Assembly (NCBI RefSeq): GCF_049274025.1 | Contig: NZ_JBASRV010000031.1 | DNA from: Miniphocaeibacter sp012841535 | Lineage (GTDB): Bacteria > Bacillota > Clostridia > Tissierellales > Peptoniphilaceae | Strand: one strand, 5' to 3' | Length of the DNA stretch: 26,915 nucleotides | In this document: positions 7,774 through 16,037 of the stretch, in pieces | How positions within the stretch are numbered: position 1 is the first letter of the stretch | How the letters are laid out: every line of letters begins with the position of its first letter | Made by a program: the position numbers and the translations under genes | Notes under the pieces: generated by a model | The model's database searches: none | The model's input: only the letters and a program-made list of their open reading frames with translations | What the model was told of the DNA's origin: nothing

Positions 7774-7834
7774 AAAAAACACAAATTCTGCCTTTAATTA
7801 TGATAGTATTATATTTAAAGGGATTTGTGTTTTT
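7774..7834 (+). terminator. Hairpin terminator before the pilus operon
   Basis: AAAAACACAAAT and ATTTGTGTTTTT pair, and an inner CCTTTAA/TTTAAAGG stem extends the structure before the T-rich end. The hairpin ends only 17 bases before the pilB start. Partial read-through, or a promoter inside the AT-rich loop (TATTAT at 7807-7812), must therefore supply the pilus operon. Confidence 0.7.
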
Positions 7835-7851
7835 GTTTTATGGGAGGAGAA

Positions 7852-9063
7852 ATGTTTTCAAAAAAGATTTTAGAATCCAAGGAAGAAATCAATATTGTTG
7901 AAGAAGTTAATAATCTAATAAATAAAGCAATTGAAAAAAATGCATCAGATATTCATATTGAGCCTTTAAAAGATAAAGTCCGTATAAGATATAGGGTTGA
8001 CGGTAAATTATTTACAGTTAAAAACCATGATTTAAAAGAAATTTCCAAACTTACTACAAGAATTAAAATCATGGCTAAATTAGATGTAGCAGAAAAACGA
8101 ATTCCCCAAGATGGAGGCTTTAAATTTACCTTAAACAACAGGGATATTGATATTAGGGTTTCTACAATTTTAACTATTTATGGGGAAAAAATAGTTTTAA
8201 GAATTTTAAACAAGGACGAAGCTAGTGTAAATTTAGACAAATTAGGAATTAGTAAGGAGGATATATCTTTAATAAGAAGTATTTCCAATGTAGAAAATGG
8301 CCTAATCTACTTAACTGGACCAACAGGTTGTGGGAAAAGCACCACCTTATATTCCCTTATTAAAGAGTTAAATAGGGAGGACATTAACATTATTACAGTG
8401 GAAGATCCCGTTGAATTTAAAATAGATGGTGTTAATCAAATTCAAATAAATGAAACTGCTGGAATAGGATTTTCAAATACTTTAAAGTCCATACTTCGTC
8501 AAGATCCGGAAATAATTTTAGTTGGGGAAACAAGGGACAGGGAAACGGCAGAAATATCCGTTAGGGCAGCTATAACAGGTCACAGGGTTTTTAGCACATT
8601 ACATACTAGTGATTCCTATTCTGCCATAATAAGATTATTGGATATGCATATAGAGGATTATTTAATAAGGGCATCTTTAAAGGGAGTTTTATCTCAAAGG
8701 TTAATAAGAACCCTTTGTAATAATTGTAAGGAAAGGGTATTGGTAACAGAAGAACAAGGGGATATTTTAAAAACCATAGACAAGGTAGAAATTCCAAAGT
8801 ACATTTACAAACCTGTTGGTTGTAATAAATGTAATAAGGGATACTTAGGAAGAAAGGCTGTAATGGAAATTCTTCCAATAGATAGGGATTTTAGAAAAAT
8901 TATTAGGAAGAATATTGACCTAGACAAATTAAGGAATTTAGGCAGGGATAAAAATATTAAAAACCTATTACAGAAGGCTTTAGTTGACTTATATAATGGA
9001 ACTACTTCTTTTGATGAAGTAATGAATCTGTCTTTAAATATGGAGTTTCAAAATGGAGTTTAG
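7852..9063 (+). CDS. pilB: Type IV pilus assembly ATPase (PilB/GspE family)
   Basis: This is the hexameric cytoplasmic motor that powers pilin addition. Counting from the ATG at 7852, the 403-residue protein has the Walker A motif GPTGCGKST at 156-164, the Asp-box VEDPVEF and the Walker B region ILVGETRD at 222-229. It also has the His-box GHRVFSTLHTSDS and a zinc-type tetra-cysteine (CNNC at 289-292, CNKC at 324-327). It lacks the long N-terminal MshEN/N1 region of Gram-negative PilB and is closer in size to ComGA. I choose ATG 7852 because GGGAGGAG precedes it; an in-frame TTG at 7825 lies inside the terminator. It overlaps pilC by 11 bases. No PilT-like retraction ATPase follows. Confidence 0.93.
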   Translation: MFSKKILESKEEINIVEEVNNLINKAIEKNASDIHIEPLKDKVRIRYRVDGKLFTVKNHDLKEISKLTTRIKIMAKLDVAEKRIPQDGGFKFTLNNRDIDIRVSTILTIYGEKIVLRILNKDEASVNLDKLGISKEDISLIRSISNVENGLIYLTGPTGCGKSTTLYSLIKELNREDINIITVEDPVEFKIDGVNQIQINETAGIGFSNTLKSILRQDPEIILVGETRDRETAEISVRAAITGHRVFSTLHTSDSYSAIIRLLDMHIEDYLIRASLKGVLSQRLIRTLCNNCKERVLVTEEQGDILKTIDKVEIPKYIYKPVGCNKCNKGYLGRKAVMEILPIDRDFRKIIRKNIDLDKLRNLGRDKNIKNLLQKALVDLYNGTTSFDEVMNLSLNMEFQNGV

Positions 9064-10138
9064 CAAGTTTAAGGAGCTTTTAAATAAACCAATTTATTTT
9101 TCTTTAAATAAGAGACATTTATCAATATTTTTAAGGCAGTTTAGTGTTCTTTTAAAAAGTGGAATTACACCAGACCAGGCAATTTATATTTTAAAAGACC
9201 AAAAGGAAATTAAGAGTTTAAATTATTTTTTAAATATAGTTTATGAGGATTTAAACAAGGGAGATTATTTAAGTTTGGCCTTTTCCAAACATAAAATATT
9301 CGATGATTTTTTAATAACAATGATGAAAACAGGAGAGGAAAGTGGGAAACTTTCTAATATATGTGAAAGATTAGCGGAATATTATGAAAAAGAAGATGAA
9401 ACATCAAAGAAGGTAAAAGGGGCCTTAACCTATCCTATTATTTTAATAGTAACAACTATTATAGTCTTGTTTTTTGTTTTTAAGTATGTAATGCCTACCT
9501 TTGTTTCCTTATTTGAAAGTAGTAATATGGCATTACCAACCCTTACTAAAATATTAATTACTATAAGTGAGTTTATTAACAGGAATTTTCTATTTATTAT
9601 TATCTTTATACTAGCAATGGTAGGTTTATTTATTGTTGGTATAAAAAAGAGTAGGTCCTTTAAAAGAGGAATTGATTATATAAAAATAAAATTGCCAATT
9701 ATAGGAAAAAACTACATAAAAATATTAACGGGAAAAATATCAAAAGCCCTGTCTATATCCTATTTAAGTGGAGTGGATTTTATAGAATCTTTGGAAATTA
9801 TTTCCTTAGGAAGTAATAACCTTTATTTACAGGAGAAATTAGAAGAAGCCATTAATGAAATCAAGGAAGGAATAAATATTAGCCAGGCTTTTAATAATAC
9901 CGATATTTTGCCACAATTATTTAATTCTATGATAGAAGTAGGGGAAGAAACAGGTCAACTAGGAGAAATACTGGAAATAGTTTCAAATTACTATAAAAAA
10001 GAATCGGATTATGCAATAGATTCTTTACTTAGAGTTTTCGAACCGGTTATTATTATACTAATGGCTCTCTTTGTAGGAACTATTGTAATTTCAATAGCAA
10101 TACCAATGTTTGACATTATAAATAATTATAATTACTAG
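9053..10138 (+). CDS. pilC: Type IV pilus inner-membrane platform protein (PilC/GspF family)
   Basis: The 361-residue protein carries two T2SSF domains. The first is about 25-145 (LRQFSVLLKSGITPDQAI...MMKTGEESGKLSNICERLAEYYEKE) and the second about 225-350 (ISKALSISYLSGVDFIESLEI...MIEVGEETGQLGEILEIVSNYYKKE). Both carry the characteristic GEE-S/T-G-x-L motif. Membrane helices lie near 128-150, 180-200 and at the C-terminus. It anchors the assembly machine in the membrane and couples the ATPase to pilin insertion. Its start overlaps pilB, and the major pilin follows after 10 bases, so the genes are translationally coupled. Confidence 0.93.
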   Translation: MEFSKFKELLNKPIYFSLNKRHLSIFLRQFSVLLKSGITPDQAIYILKDQKEIKSLNYFLNIVYEDLNKGDYLSLAFSKHKIFDDFLITMMKTGEESGKLSNICERLAEYYEKEDETSKKVKGALTYPIILIVTTIIVLFFVFKYVMPTFVSLFESSNMALPTLTKILITISEFINRNFLFIIIFILAMVGLFIVGIKKSRSFKRGIDYIKIKLPIIGKNYIKILTGKISKALSISYLSGVDFIESLEIISLGSNNLYLQEKLEEAINEIKEGINISQAFNNTDILPQLFNSMIEVGEETGQLGEILEIVSNYYKKESDYAIDSLLRVFEPVIIILMALFVGTIVISIAIPMFDIINNYNY

Positions 10139-10148
10139 GAGGGTTTTT

Positions 10149-10520
10149 GTGAATAAATTAAGAAATAAAAAGCTTAAAGGATTTACCTTAATAGAACTAA
10201 TAGTAGTAATAGCAATACTTGCAATTTTAGCAGCAATAGCAATACCAAAATACAAGGAGTCCAGGCAAAAAAGTCTTATAACTGCCCATAACTCCAATGT
10301 AAGAATATTGGAGTCAGCAGCCTTAAACTACATAGCAAATGGCGGTACAGGCACAAAGTGGGGTGAAGAGGATAAAGCAAAGGACTACCTTGCAGAGTAC
10401 CCTAAAGTACCAAAGGGAATAAAAGGACTGGAAGGGAAAGGTGGCACTTATTACATAGTAACAATAACAGAAACTGGAGATGTTACAGTAGAGCCTGGTA
10501 AATTACAAGAAGAAAAATGA
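10149..10520 (+). CDS. Major type IV prepilin
   Basis: The 123-residue product has a class III leader (MNKLRNKKLKG) followed by FTLIELIVVIAILAILAAIA. Cleavage is expected after Gly11, leaving Phe+1 and Glu+5 for methylation and assembly. The mature pilin is about 112 residues, with a glycine-rich middle (ANGGTGTKWGEE) and a short acidic C-terminus. No cysteine pair is present, so no disulfide-bounded D-region. It starts with GTG behind a strong AGGAGGG site, consistent with high expression. It directly follows pilC and overlaps the prepilin peptidase gene by 4 bases. The sole full-length pilin beside the assembly genes, it is the best major-subunit candidate. Confidence 0.92.
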   Translation: MNKLRNKKLKGFTLIELIVVIAILAILAAIAIPKYKESRQKSLITAHNSNVRILESAALNYIANGGTGTKWGEEDKAKDYLAEYPKVPKGIKGLEGKGGTYYIVTITETGDVTVEPGKLQEEK

Positions 10521-11242
10521 TACAGTTATTTTCTTTTCTAGTAGGTATAGTAGTAGGCTCCTTTATTAATGTTTTTATTGACAGAACAATAGAAAACAAA
10601 TCTTTAATCTATCCACCATCTGCTTGCGATAATTGTCACAGGAAATTGAAAATATATAATTTAATACCTGTTTTAAGCTATATTTTTCAAAGGGGAAGAT
10701 GTAGTTTTTGCAAAAGCAAAATAAAAATACAATACCCTATAGTTGAAATTGTTTGTGGATTAATATATTTAATTGTTATTTATTTAATAGATAATCCCCT
10801 ATTAGGAATTTTACTTTCTACCTTTCTATCATTATTATTGGGTATGTCTATAATAGATATTAAAACAAGGAGCATATACACTAAACATTTAATAATATTA
10901 TTTATTCTATCCTTTCCTATAAGTTTAGCTAGATACTGGATAAAGTTTGATTTAATAATAAAAACAATATTTTTAATAGTAATAATCTTATTAGGATATG
11001 TTTTATCAATAAAAAATAAGGCTGGTTTTGGTGATTTTATACTAATAGCAATTTTAACTATGAATATGTACTTTAATGAAATTTCTGTATTTTTCATTAA
11101 TATAGGTATAATAGGATTAATAATAGGAATAACTTTAATAATAAAAAACAAAAATATAAAATATGAAATACCATTTGTTCCAATTATTTCATTATCATAT
11201 TTTTCCACTATTTTATTAGAGTTATTAAAAATTCAAATATAA
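10517..11242 (+). CDS. pilD: Prepilin peptidase / N-methyltransferase (A24 family)
   Basis: This membrane aspartyl protease cleaves the pilin leaders and methylates the new N-terminus. The 241-residue protein starts with the GSFINVFIDR methyltransferase-domain motif and a four-cysteine zinc site (C37, C40, C62, C65). The two catalytic aspartates are Asp114 (SIIDIKTR) and Asp173 in GFGD, a variant of the usual GxGD. Seven or eight membrane helices are visible and the length is standard. The ATGA overlap with the pilin gene shows tight coupling. It can process all four prepilins of this operon. Confidence 0.94.
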   Translation: MIQLFSFLVGIVVGSFINVFIDRTIENKSLIYPPSACDNCHRKLKIYNLIPVLSYIFQRGRCSFCKSKIKIQYPIVEIVCGLIYLIVIYLIDNPLLGILLSTFLSLLLGMSIIDIKTRSIYTKHLIILFILSFPISLARYWIKFDLIIKTIFLIVIILLGYVLSIKNKAGFGDFILIAILTMNMYFNEISVFFINIGIIGLIIGITLIIKNKNIKYEIPFVPIISLSYFSTILLELLKIQI

Positions 11243-11255
11243 GGACGGAAATACA

Positions 11256-12422
11256 ATGAAAAAAACCATAAATATTCTATTAATAATTATTATCTCCATT
11301 GGATTATTGGTTTCTTGTAATTCAAAAGAAAAAGTTAAAACAGTAGAAAAAGAAGAATCGACAATAGAAGAGGGAAAAATAGAATATTCAGTGTCAGAAT
11401 ATAAACTTCCTATTATAGAAAATCGTGAAAGTTATATATTTAAAGCCTATAAGAACAAATTGTATATTCTAGTAGATTATCCAGCAAGTGAGGAAGATGA
11501 AGAATCAAATTCAGAGCTTAAAATCAATGAAAACGAAAAGTTAATAATATATGATTTTCAAAATGAATCAATTGTTAGAACAGTAGAATTAGAAAGAAAT
11601 ATAAGGATTTTAGATTTAATAGTTGACAGTGGAGATATTTTTGTTTCCTATGAAGTGCTTAATTTTAAAGATGAGGCTCCATCAAGGGAAGTAGCTCCTA
11701 CAGATGTTGACCCTACAGACCCTACTTTAAACATGGCTAGTAAATTTAAAATAAAAAACAATATAGCAAGAATAGAATATGATGGAAGTTTTAAAATTAT
11801 AGATGAAAATTATACAAATAGGTACCGTTCAAAATTTGTAAAAATAAATGGAGATATTTATTACTCCTATGAAAATGAAGGCTATTTAGGAATAAGAAAA
11901 ATAAAGGATGACAGTTCAACAGAATTTTATCAATTTGAATATGAGGTAGACCATAACATCTATTCAAATAACAATAAGATTTTCGCCTTGGTAAATGAGG
12001 AAAAAGGCTCCTATTTCTATTCAATTAATGAAAAAGGGGACATAGAAAAAGCCTACATTGAAGGCCAGGAGCAACTTTACGATTATAATTTTCTTGAAAA
12101 TGGAATATTAGCATCCTATACGGATTTAAATGACAATGAAAGAACTAAATTTATGTATATTAATTTAAGGGACGAAAGAGCAAGGAAGAAAATATACGAC
12201 AAGGAAATACTCTATGGCTTTACAAGTAATAACACCGATAATTGTATAATGCTGGACACAGCTAGAAAATTACACTATCTATATGTAAAAGAAGACAGAT
12301 TGTATGAAGTCTTACTAGATGAATTTAGTGGAAACCACCTACAATTAATAGGAAATGAAAGTACAAGATATGGTTTAATTGACAAGGATAATAACATTTA
12401 TTTAGACATATATTTTGAATAA
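11256..12422 (+). CDS. Lipoprotein of unknown function inside the pilus operon
   Basis: The 388-residue protein has a lipoprotein signal, MKKTINILLIIIISIGLLVSC, with the LVSC lipobox and lipid-bearing Cys21. A low-complexity Glu/Lys stretch follows. The rest is a long run of beta-strand-like repeats about 40-50 residues apart (YIFKAYKNKLYILVDY, VDSGDIFVSYEVL, KINGDIYYSYENEGYLGI, NNKIFALVNEEKGSYFY...) suggestive of a beta-propeller. A short insert, APTDVDPTDPTLN, may be a linker. It starts 13 bases after pilD and ends 15 bases before the next prepilin, so it belongs to the operon. I do not recognise a family. A surface role in pilus anchoring or as a tip partner is inference. Confidence 0.85.
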   Translation: MKKTINILLIIIISIGLLVSCNSKEKVKTVEKEESTIEEGKIEYSVSEYKLPIIENRESYIFKAYKNKLYILVDYPASEEDEESNSELKINENEKLIIYDFQNESIVRTVELERNIRILDLIVDSGDIFVSYEVLNFKDEAPSREVAPTDVDPTDPTLNMASKFKIKNNIARIEYDGSFKIIDENYTNRYRSKFVKINGDIYYSYENEGYLGIRKIKDDSSTEFYQFEYEVDHNIYSNNNKIFALVNEEKGSYFYSINEKGDIEKAYIEGQEQLYDYNFLENGILASYTDLNDNERTKFMYINLRDERARKKIYDKEILYGFTSNNTDNCIMLDTARKLHYLYVKEDRLYEVLLDEFSGNHLQLIGNESTRYGLIDKDNNIYLDIYFE

Positions 12423-12437
12423 TCAATAGGGTTTCAT

Positions 12438-12860
12438 ATGAAAAAAACAAAAGGATTTACATTAATAGAATTACTAGTAGCAATATTTTTACTGGGAATA
12501 ATCTTGGGAATTGGAGTAATAAAATTTGATTTCATTGGTCAATATAAGGAAAAAATGGAAATAAACTCCATAGTAGATAGTTTGAATTTTGCAAGAAACA
12601 ATGCAATAAACACCGGATATGACAATAAATTCTTTTTTAAGAAGAGTAGTAAAAAAATAGAATTATCATCGGCAAATGAAAAATGCAATATTTATTTTGA
12701 TGTCTTAGATTATGATGGTAGTAATGTTAATATAATATTTAAATCAACAGGAGCACCGAAAGAAGCAAGGACAATTTATTTTATAGGTAAAAATAAAAAG
12801 TATAAGATTACAGTAGAAGTGGCAACAGGGAAGGTGAATCTTAGTGAGGAAAAAAGATAG
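12438..12860 (+). CDS. Minor prepilin, GspH/ComGD-like
   Basis: The 140-residue product has a short class III leader (MKKTKG) and FTLIELLVAIFLLGIILGIG, with Glu+5 present. The body resembles GspH/FimT/ComGD minor pilins: a helix with a SLNFARNNAINTGYD-like segment, then several beta strands. Such subunits sit at the pilus tip and start assembly. The ATG follows an AATAGGG site, and the gene overlaps the next by 17 bases. Confidence 0.88.
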   Translation: MKKTKGFTLIELLVAIFLLGIILGIGVIKFDFIGQYKEKMEINSIVDSLNFARNNAINTGYDNKFFFKKSSKKIELSSANEKCNIYFDVLDYDGSNVNIIFKSTGAPKEARTIYFIGKNKKYKITVEVATGKVNLSEEKR

Positions 12861-13191
12861 TAGAGGATTTACCCTATTAGAATGTATAGTTGGACTAGCT
12901 ATTATTGGAATACTTGCAGCATTTTTACTACCAACACTAGCCAATACCTTAAAGTTAGAAGTAAAAACCGATAAGGACAAGGAGTTAATAGACTACAGTA
13001 AACATATAATGGAAAGTATAAAATCCGATATTTATAATAATAAAACCGTAGATATTACAAATGATTTAAAAGAGGATTTTAAATATAATTATAGTATTAG
13101 TCAAATGGAAAACCTAAGTAAATTGAAACTAGATATATGGAGAGTTGGAAATGAAGAGGATATTATTAGCTATGAAGTCCTTTTACCATAA
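12844..13191 (+). CDS. Minor prepilin, GspI/PilV-like
   Basis: The 115-residue product has the leader MRKKDSRG and FTLLECIVGLAIIGILAAFL. The usual Leu-Ile-Glu is Leu-Leu-Glu, followed by a cysteine at +6, seen in some GspI-type pseudopilins. The short body (about 80 residues) is charged. It starts with GTG behind GGAAGGTG and overlaps both neighbours, typical of minor-pilin cassettes. It is probably a tip subunit together with the genes on either side. Confidence 0.86.
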   Translation: MRKKDSRGFTLLECIVGLAIIGILAAFLLPTLANTLKLEVKTDKDKELIDYSKHIMESIKSDIYNNKTVDITNDLKEDFKYNYSISQMENLSKLKLDIWRVGNEEDIISYEVLLP

Positions 13192-13726
13192 AAAGCAAAA
13201 AGGATTTACCTTAATAGAATTAATAGTAGCACTGGGAATAGCTTCAATATTAATAATAGTAATTTCCTATATAATGGCAGTATCAGGCAAAATTATGGAC
13301 TCTAGTATATCCAGAAACAAATTAGACAACAATGGCCGCTATGCAATAGATTATATTGAAAAGGAAATTAGGCGCAGCCTTAATATTTACAAGATAGATG
13401 AATTTATTACAAATCCTAAATCCAATAATCTAGGTTTTCTGTTAGAAGTTGCCCCTTATAAGTCAGAAGAAAATCCCTATCAATATATTTACTATTACTT
13501 AAATAATGGAAAACTAATAAGGTATTCAATAGGTATGGAAAATCCTATAGAAGAGGGAATAAAAAACACAAATATAGGTACAAATAATATTGCAGAAAAT
13601 ATTGTTAGTACAAAGAAAACCTACTTTAATTCTAATGAAAAATTTGTACATTTAAATTTCCAATGTGAGGACAAGGGAATAGAGAAAACCTATGAAAGTA
13701 GCATATATGCAGGGTTAGGAATGTGA
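13172..13726 (+). CDS. Minor prepilin, GspJ/PilW-like
   Basis: With the ATG at 13172 the 184-residue product reads MKSFYHKKQKG followed by FTLIELIVALGIASILIIVI, a clean class III signal. Upstream in-frame TTG 13145 and ATG 13151 would make an overlong leader, so 13172 is preferred; an AGAGGA site precedes it by about 11 bases. The body has the NNGRYAIDYIEKEIRRS motif typical of PilW/GspJ proteins, where an arginine-rich helix follows the pilin spine. It overlaps the previous gene by 20 bases and the next by 4. Confidence 0.88.
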   Translation: MKSFYHKKQKGFTLIELIVALGIASILIIVISYIMAVSGKIMDSSISRNKLDNNGRYAIDYIEKEIRRSLNIYKIDEFITNPKSNNLGFLLEVAPYKSEENPYQYIYYYLNNGKLIRYSIGMENPIEEGIKNTNIGTNNIAENIVSTKKTYFNSNEKFVHLNFQCEDKGIEKTYESSIYAGLGM

Positions 13727-14652
13727 AAAGCAAGGGATATATATCGGTATTTGCCCTAGTTGTATCTATATTGGTGTTTACCTTAATAACAGTAATTTTA
13801 GTAGGAGTAGATTTGGAAAATAATGTAAATAAAAATCAAAAGGACTACTATCAAAATTGTTTAATTTCAGAATCCATAGCCAATAAAATAAAAAATAGTA
13901 AAGAATACAATATAGAATTAAATAAATTATTTTCTGAAATAAAAAAGACCATTAATGGAAAAAGAGATTTTCAAATAGACTATAATGAAATATTAAGTGG
14001 TGGAAACATTACAGCTAAAATTGAAAAATACCAAGAAAATAAATTTATAATAAACTATAAGATTAGGTATAAAAACACTCTTACTAGTTCAAGTATAGTA
14101 TATTCTTTAAAGGACAATCCTATATTAAATGATGATGAAATTGTAAAAATACAGGAAGACGAGGAAATCTATAATCTCTTAATTAATAATGATTTAGAAA
14201 AAATAGTAGGAGATATTGTCCTATTTTCCAATAAGAATGAAAGCTATTATATAGATAATTTTAAATATAATGAATTAGTAGAAGAATACAATAATAGTGA
14301 AGATGAAGAATTAGATTTTAACCTGCTATTACTAGAAAATGGAAGTAAAATAGAAGAGGACAAATTATATTTTATTAATACAAGCTCAATAACAATAATT
14401 TCTAGTGAAGACATTAACATTTCAGGTATATTGGTAAATAATAATCTAGAGTCAGAGGCAGCTACTATTAATTTAAAGGGAATATTAATAAATAATAATA
14501 GGGACTCTAAAAAACTTAATATTAAGGGAAAAGTTATTGAAAATGAAGAATTTAATGGAAGAGTAGAATACAATAGGGAAATATTGGAAGAAATCAATAA
14601 AGTACTGGAAATAAAAGAAGAATATATATGGGATAAATTTTGGATAATGTAA
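13723..14652 (+). CDS. PilX/GspK-like pilus-associated membrane protein
   Basis: The 309-residue product starts with a short basic stretch and one N-terminal membrane helix (MKSKGYISVFALVVSILVFT...). GYISVFALVV sits where GFTLIE would be, as in PilX/GspK-type partners that lack a strict prepilin motif. A long soluble region follows, rich in Asn, Glu and Lys, ending in beta-like repeats (GGNITAKIEKY, DINISGILVNNNLESEAATINLKGILINNN). The GTG start overlaps the previous stop by 4 bases, and it is the last gene before the operon terminator. It is probably the cap or tip component. Family assignment rests on position and topology more than on sequence motifs. Confidence 0.75.
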   Translation: MKSKGYISVFALVVSILVFTLITVILVGVDLENNVNKNQKDYYQNCLISESIANKIKNSKEYNIELNKLFSEIKKTINGKRDFQIDYNEILSGGNITAKIEKYQENKFIINYKIRYKNTLTSSSIVYSLKDNPILNDDEIVKIQEDEEIYNLLINNDLEKIVGDIVLFSNKNESYYIDNFKYNELVEEYNNSEDEELDFNLLLLENGSKIEEDKLYFINTSSITIISSEDINISGILVNNNLESEAATINLKGILINNNRDSKKLNIKGKVIENEEFNGRVEYNREILEEINKVLEIKEEYIWDKFWIM

Positions 14653-14654
14653 GA

Positions 14655-14686
14655 CTCTCCTAGTAATAGACTAGGAGGGTTTTTTA
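14655..14686 (+). terminator. Terminator of the pilus operon
   Basis: CTCCTAGT and ACTAGGAG form a perfect stem with a 5-base loop, followed by G2T6. It starts immediately after the last pilus gene. Confidence 0.9.
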
Positions 14687-14735
14687 TTGGAGTAATTTTA
14701 ATTTGTAACTATTATGTAATAATTTATTAACTTTT

Positions 14736-14764
14736 TTGTAATTTATTTATCAAATATTTATAAT
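14736..14764 (+). promoter_or_regulatory. Promoter of the cell-wall-binding protein gene
   Basis: TTGTAA (14736-14741) and a consensus TATAAT (14759-14764) are spaced by 17 bases, upstream of an AAAAAGGAGTG ribosome site. Confidence 0.7.
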
Positions 14765-14796
14765 ACAATATTAGTATAGGAAAAAGGAGTGATTAT

Positions 14797-15807
14797 ATGA
14801 AAAAGTTTTTTAGTAAATTGATGTTAACAACTATTGTAACTACAACTTTATTAACTAGCATTTCCTTTGCAGATAATTTACCAGAAAGCCAGGAAAGTTT
14901 AAATATTATTAGAATAGCAGGTACCGATAGGTTTAACACCTCTCTAGAAATAAGCAAAAGAACCTTTGAAAGTTCAAAAACAGCAATAATAGCCAGTGGA
15001 GAAAATTTTGCCGATGCCTTAGTAGGAGCTAGTTTAGTAACTCAAATAGATGTACCAATACTATTAGTTGATGGTTCTTCCTTAAAGGAAGAAGTGAAAA
15101 ATGAACTAAGTAGATTAAAAGTTGAACATGTTTATATTTTAGGCGGAATAGAATCCATTCCTTTTACTATAGAAGAAAGTGTAGAGGCATTGGGAATAAA
15201 AACAGAAAGATTAGCTGGAAAAGACAGAGTGGAAACAGCTGAAAAAATTGGAGCTAAAAGGGAAGAGTTAAAGGGCCAAACAGGATACATAAGCTTATAT
15301 GCAGGAATGGATGGGAATTATTTTGCCGATGCCTTAAGTGCAGGACCATTTTTAGGAGAATGGGCAAATGTTTATGGTATAGTAAAACTCATTCCTAATA
15401 TGAATAAAGAAAAACAAGACATGGATTTTATGCATGTTTTTGGTGGAACTAGTAGTGTACCAGAAGGTAACAACAAAAATAGATTTGCAGGTAATACCAG
15501 ATATGAAACAGCTGTTAATGTGGCAGAAAGTTACTATACATTTTTAAGAATGGAAGTTGATACAGTAGTAATTGTAAATGGGGAGGATTATCCAGATGCA
15601 TTAGCTGCGTCATCAATTGCCGGAGTGAAAAATGCTCCTATACTTTTATCAACTCCAAATAATTTACCCGAAGTAGTAAAAAACTACATAAAAAACAAGG
15701 ACTTATATGATTATAAAAATGTTAAAGATATAAAAAATATAATAATTATAGGAGGAGAAAATTCTATATCTACAAATGTAGAAAATGAATTAAGAAATTC
15801 AAAATAG
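14797..15807 (+). CDS. Secreted protein with three cell-wall-binding type 2 (CWB2) repeats
   Basis: The 336-residue protein has a Sec signal peptide (MKKFFSKLMLTTIVTTTLLTSISFA, cleavage near residue 25) followed only by CWB2 repeats. Each repeat opens with a RxAGxxRxxTA-like motif (IRIAGTDRFNTSLEIS, ERLAGKDRVETAEKIG, NRFAGNTRYETAVNVA). Each continues with (F/P)ADAL-(V/S/A)-(A/S/G) and ends in a hydrophobic VYILGG/MHVFGG/IIIIGG strand. This repeat trio binds anionic wall polymers in Clostridia and holds S-layer-type proteins at the surface. There is no catalytic or adhesive domain, so the protein is a bare anchor. It has its own promoter and lies just after the pilus operon; a wall-related link to the pilus is speculative. 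Confidence 0.93.
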   Translation: MKKFFSKLMLTTIVTTTLLTSISFADNLPESQESLNIIRIAGTDRFNTSLEISKRTFESSKTAIIASGENFADALVGASLVTQIDVPILLVDGSSLKEEVKNELSRLKVEHVYILGGIESIPFTIEESVEALGIKTERLAGKDRVETAEKIGAKREELKGQTGYISLYAGMDGNYFADALSAGPFLGEWANVYGIVKLIPNMNKEKQDMDFMHVFGGTSSVPEGNNKNRFAGNTRYETAVNVAESYYTFLRMEVDTVVIVNGEDYPDALAASSIAGVKNAPILLSTPNNLPEVVKNYIKNKDLYDYKNVKDIKNIIIIGGENSISTNVENELRNSK

Positions 15808-15834
15808 ATTAAGTTAATTGCCAGTCTTTTAAGG

Positions 15835-15858
15835 TGATCCCAAAAAGTTAGACTTTTT
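15835..15858 (+). repeat. Short AAAAAGT-TAG-ACTTTTT element shared with 26648-26671
   Basis: The 24 bases here match the plus-strand sequence at 26648-26671 at 22 of 24 positions, starting TGATCCC here and TGACCCC there. The pattern resembles the end of an IS3-family element in Firmicutes. Here it is immediately followed by a terminator hairpin and no transposase remains. Confidence 0.45.
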
Positions 15859-15888
15859 CCAGAGCGAATATTTTGCTCTGGTTTTTTT
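15859..15888 (+). terminator. Intrinsic terminator after the CWB2 gene
   Basis: CCAGAGC and GCTCTGG form a perfect 7-bp stem with a 9-base loop, followed by T7. Confidence 0.88.
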
Positions 15889-15920
15889 ATATTATACTGT
15901 AGCTAATTTTATTTGATTAT

Positions 15921-15972
15921 TTAACATAACCTTAACATTAAATTGTTTTTTAACTTTAACATAACATTGACT
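15921..15972 (+). promoter_or_regulatory. Pho-box-like hexamer array and promoter of the import operon
   Basis: TTAACA occurs at 15921 and 15932, TTGTTT at 15943, TTAACT at 15950, TTAACA at 15956 and TTGACT at 15967. The pairs 15921/15932/15943 and 15956/15967 are exactly 11 bp apart, the spacing of direct TT(A/T/C)ACA repeats bound by PhoP-type regulators in Bacillus and Clostridium. TTGACT can also serve as a -35 box, with TATAGT at 15992-15997 as a -10 (19-base spacer). Control by phosphate starvation is therefore likely but inferred. Confidence 0.6.
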
Positions 15973-16037
15973 AAATATGAATTTAAAAAAGTATAGTTAA
16001 TATTAAAGAGGTAAAAGAATAAGGAGGGAAAAATAAA

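Noticed and set aside
10780..11208. Minus-strand open frame opposite the prepilin peptidase
   Set aside because: Low-complexity Ile/Asn-rich translation, no ribosome site, fully inside a gene with intact catalytic motifs.
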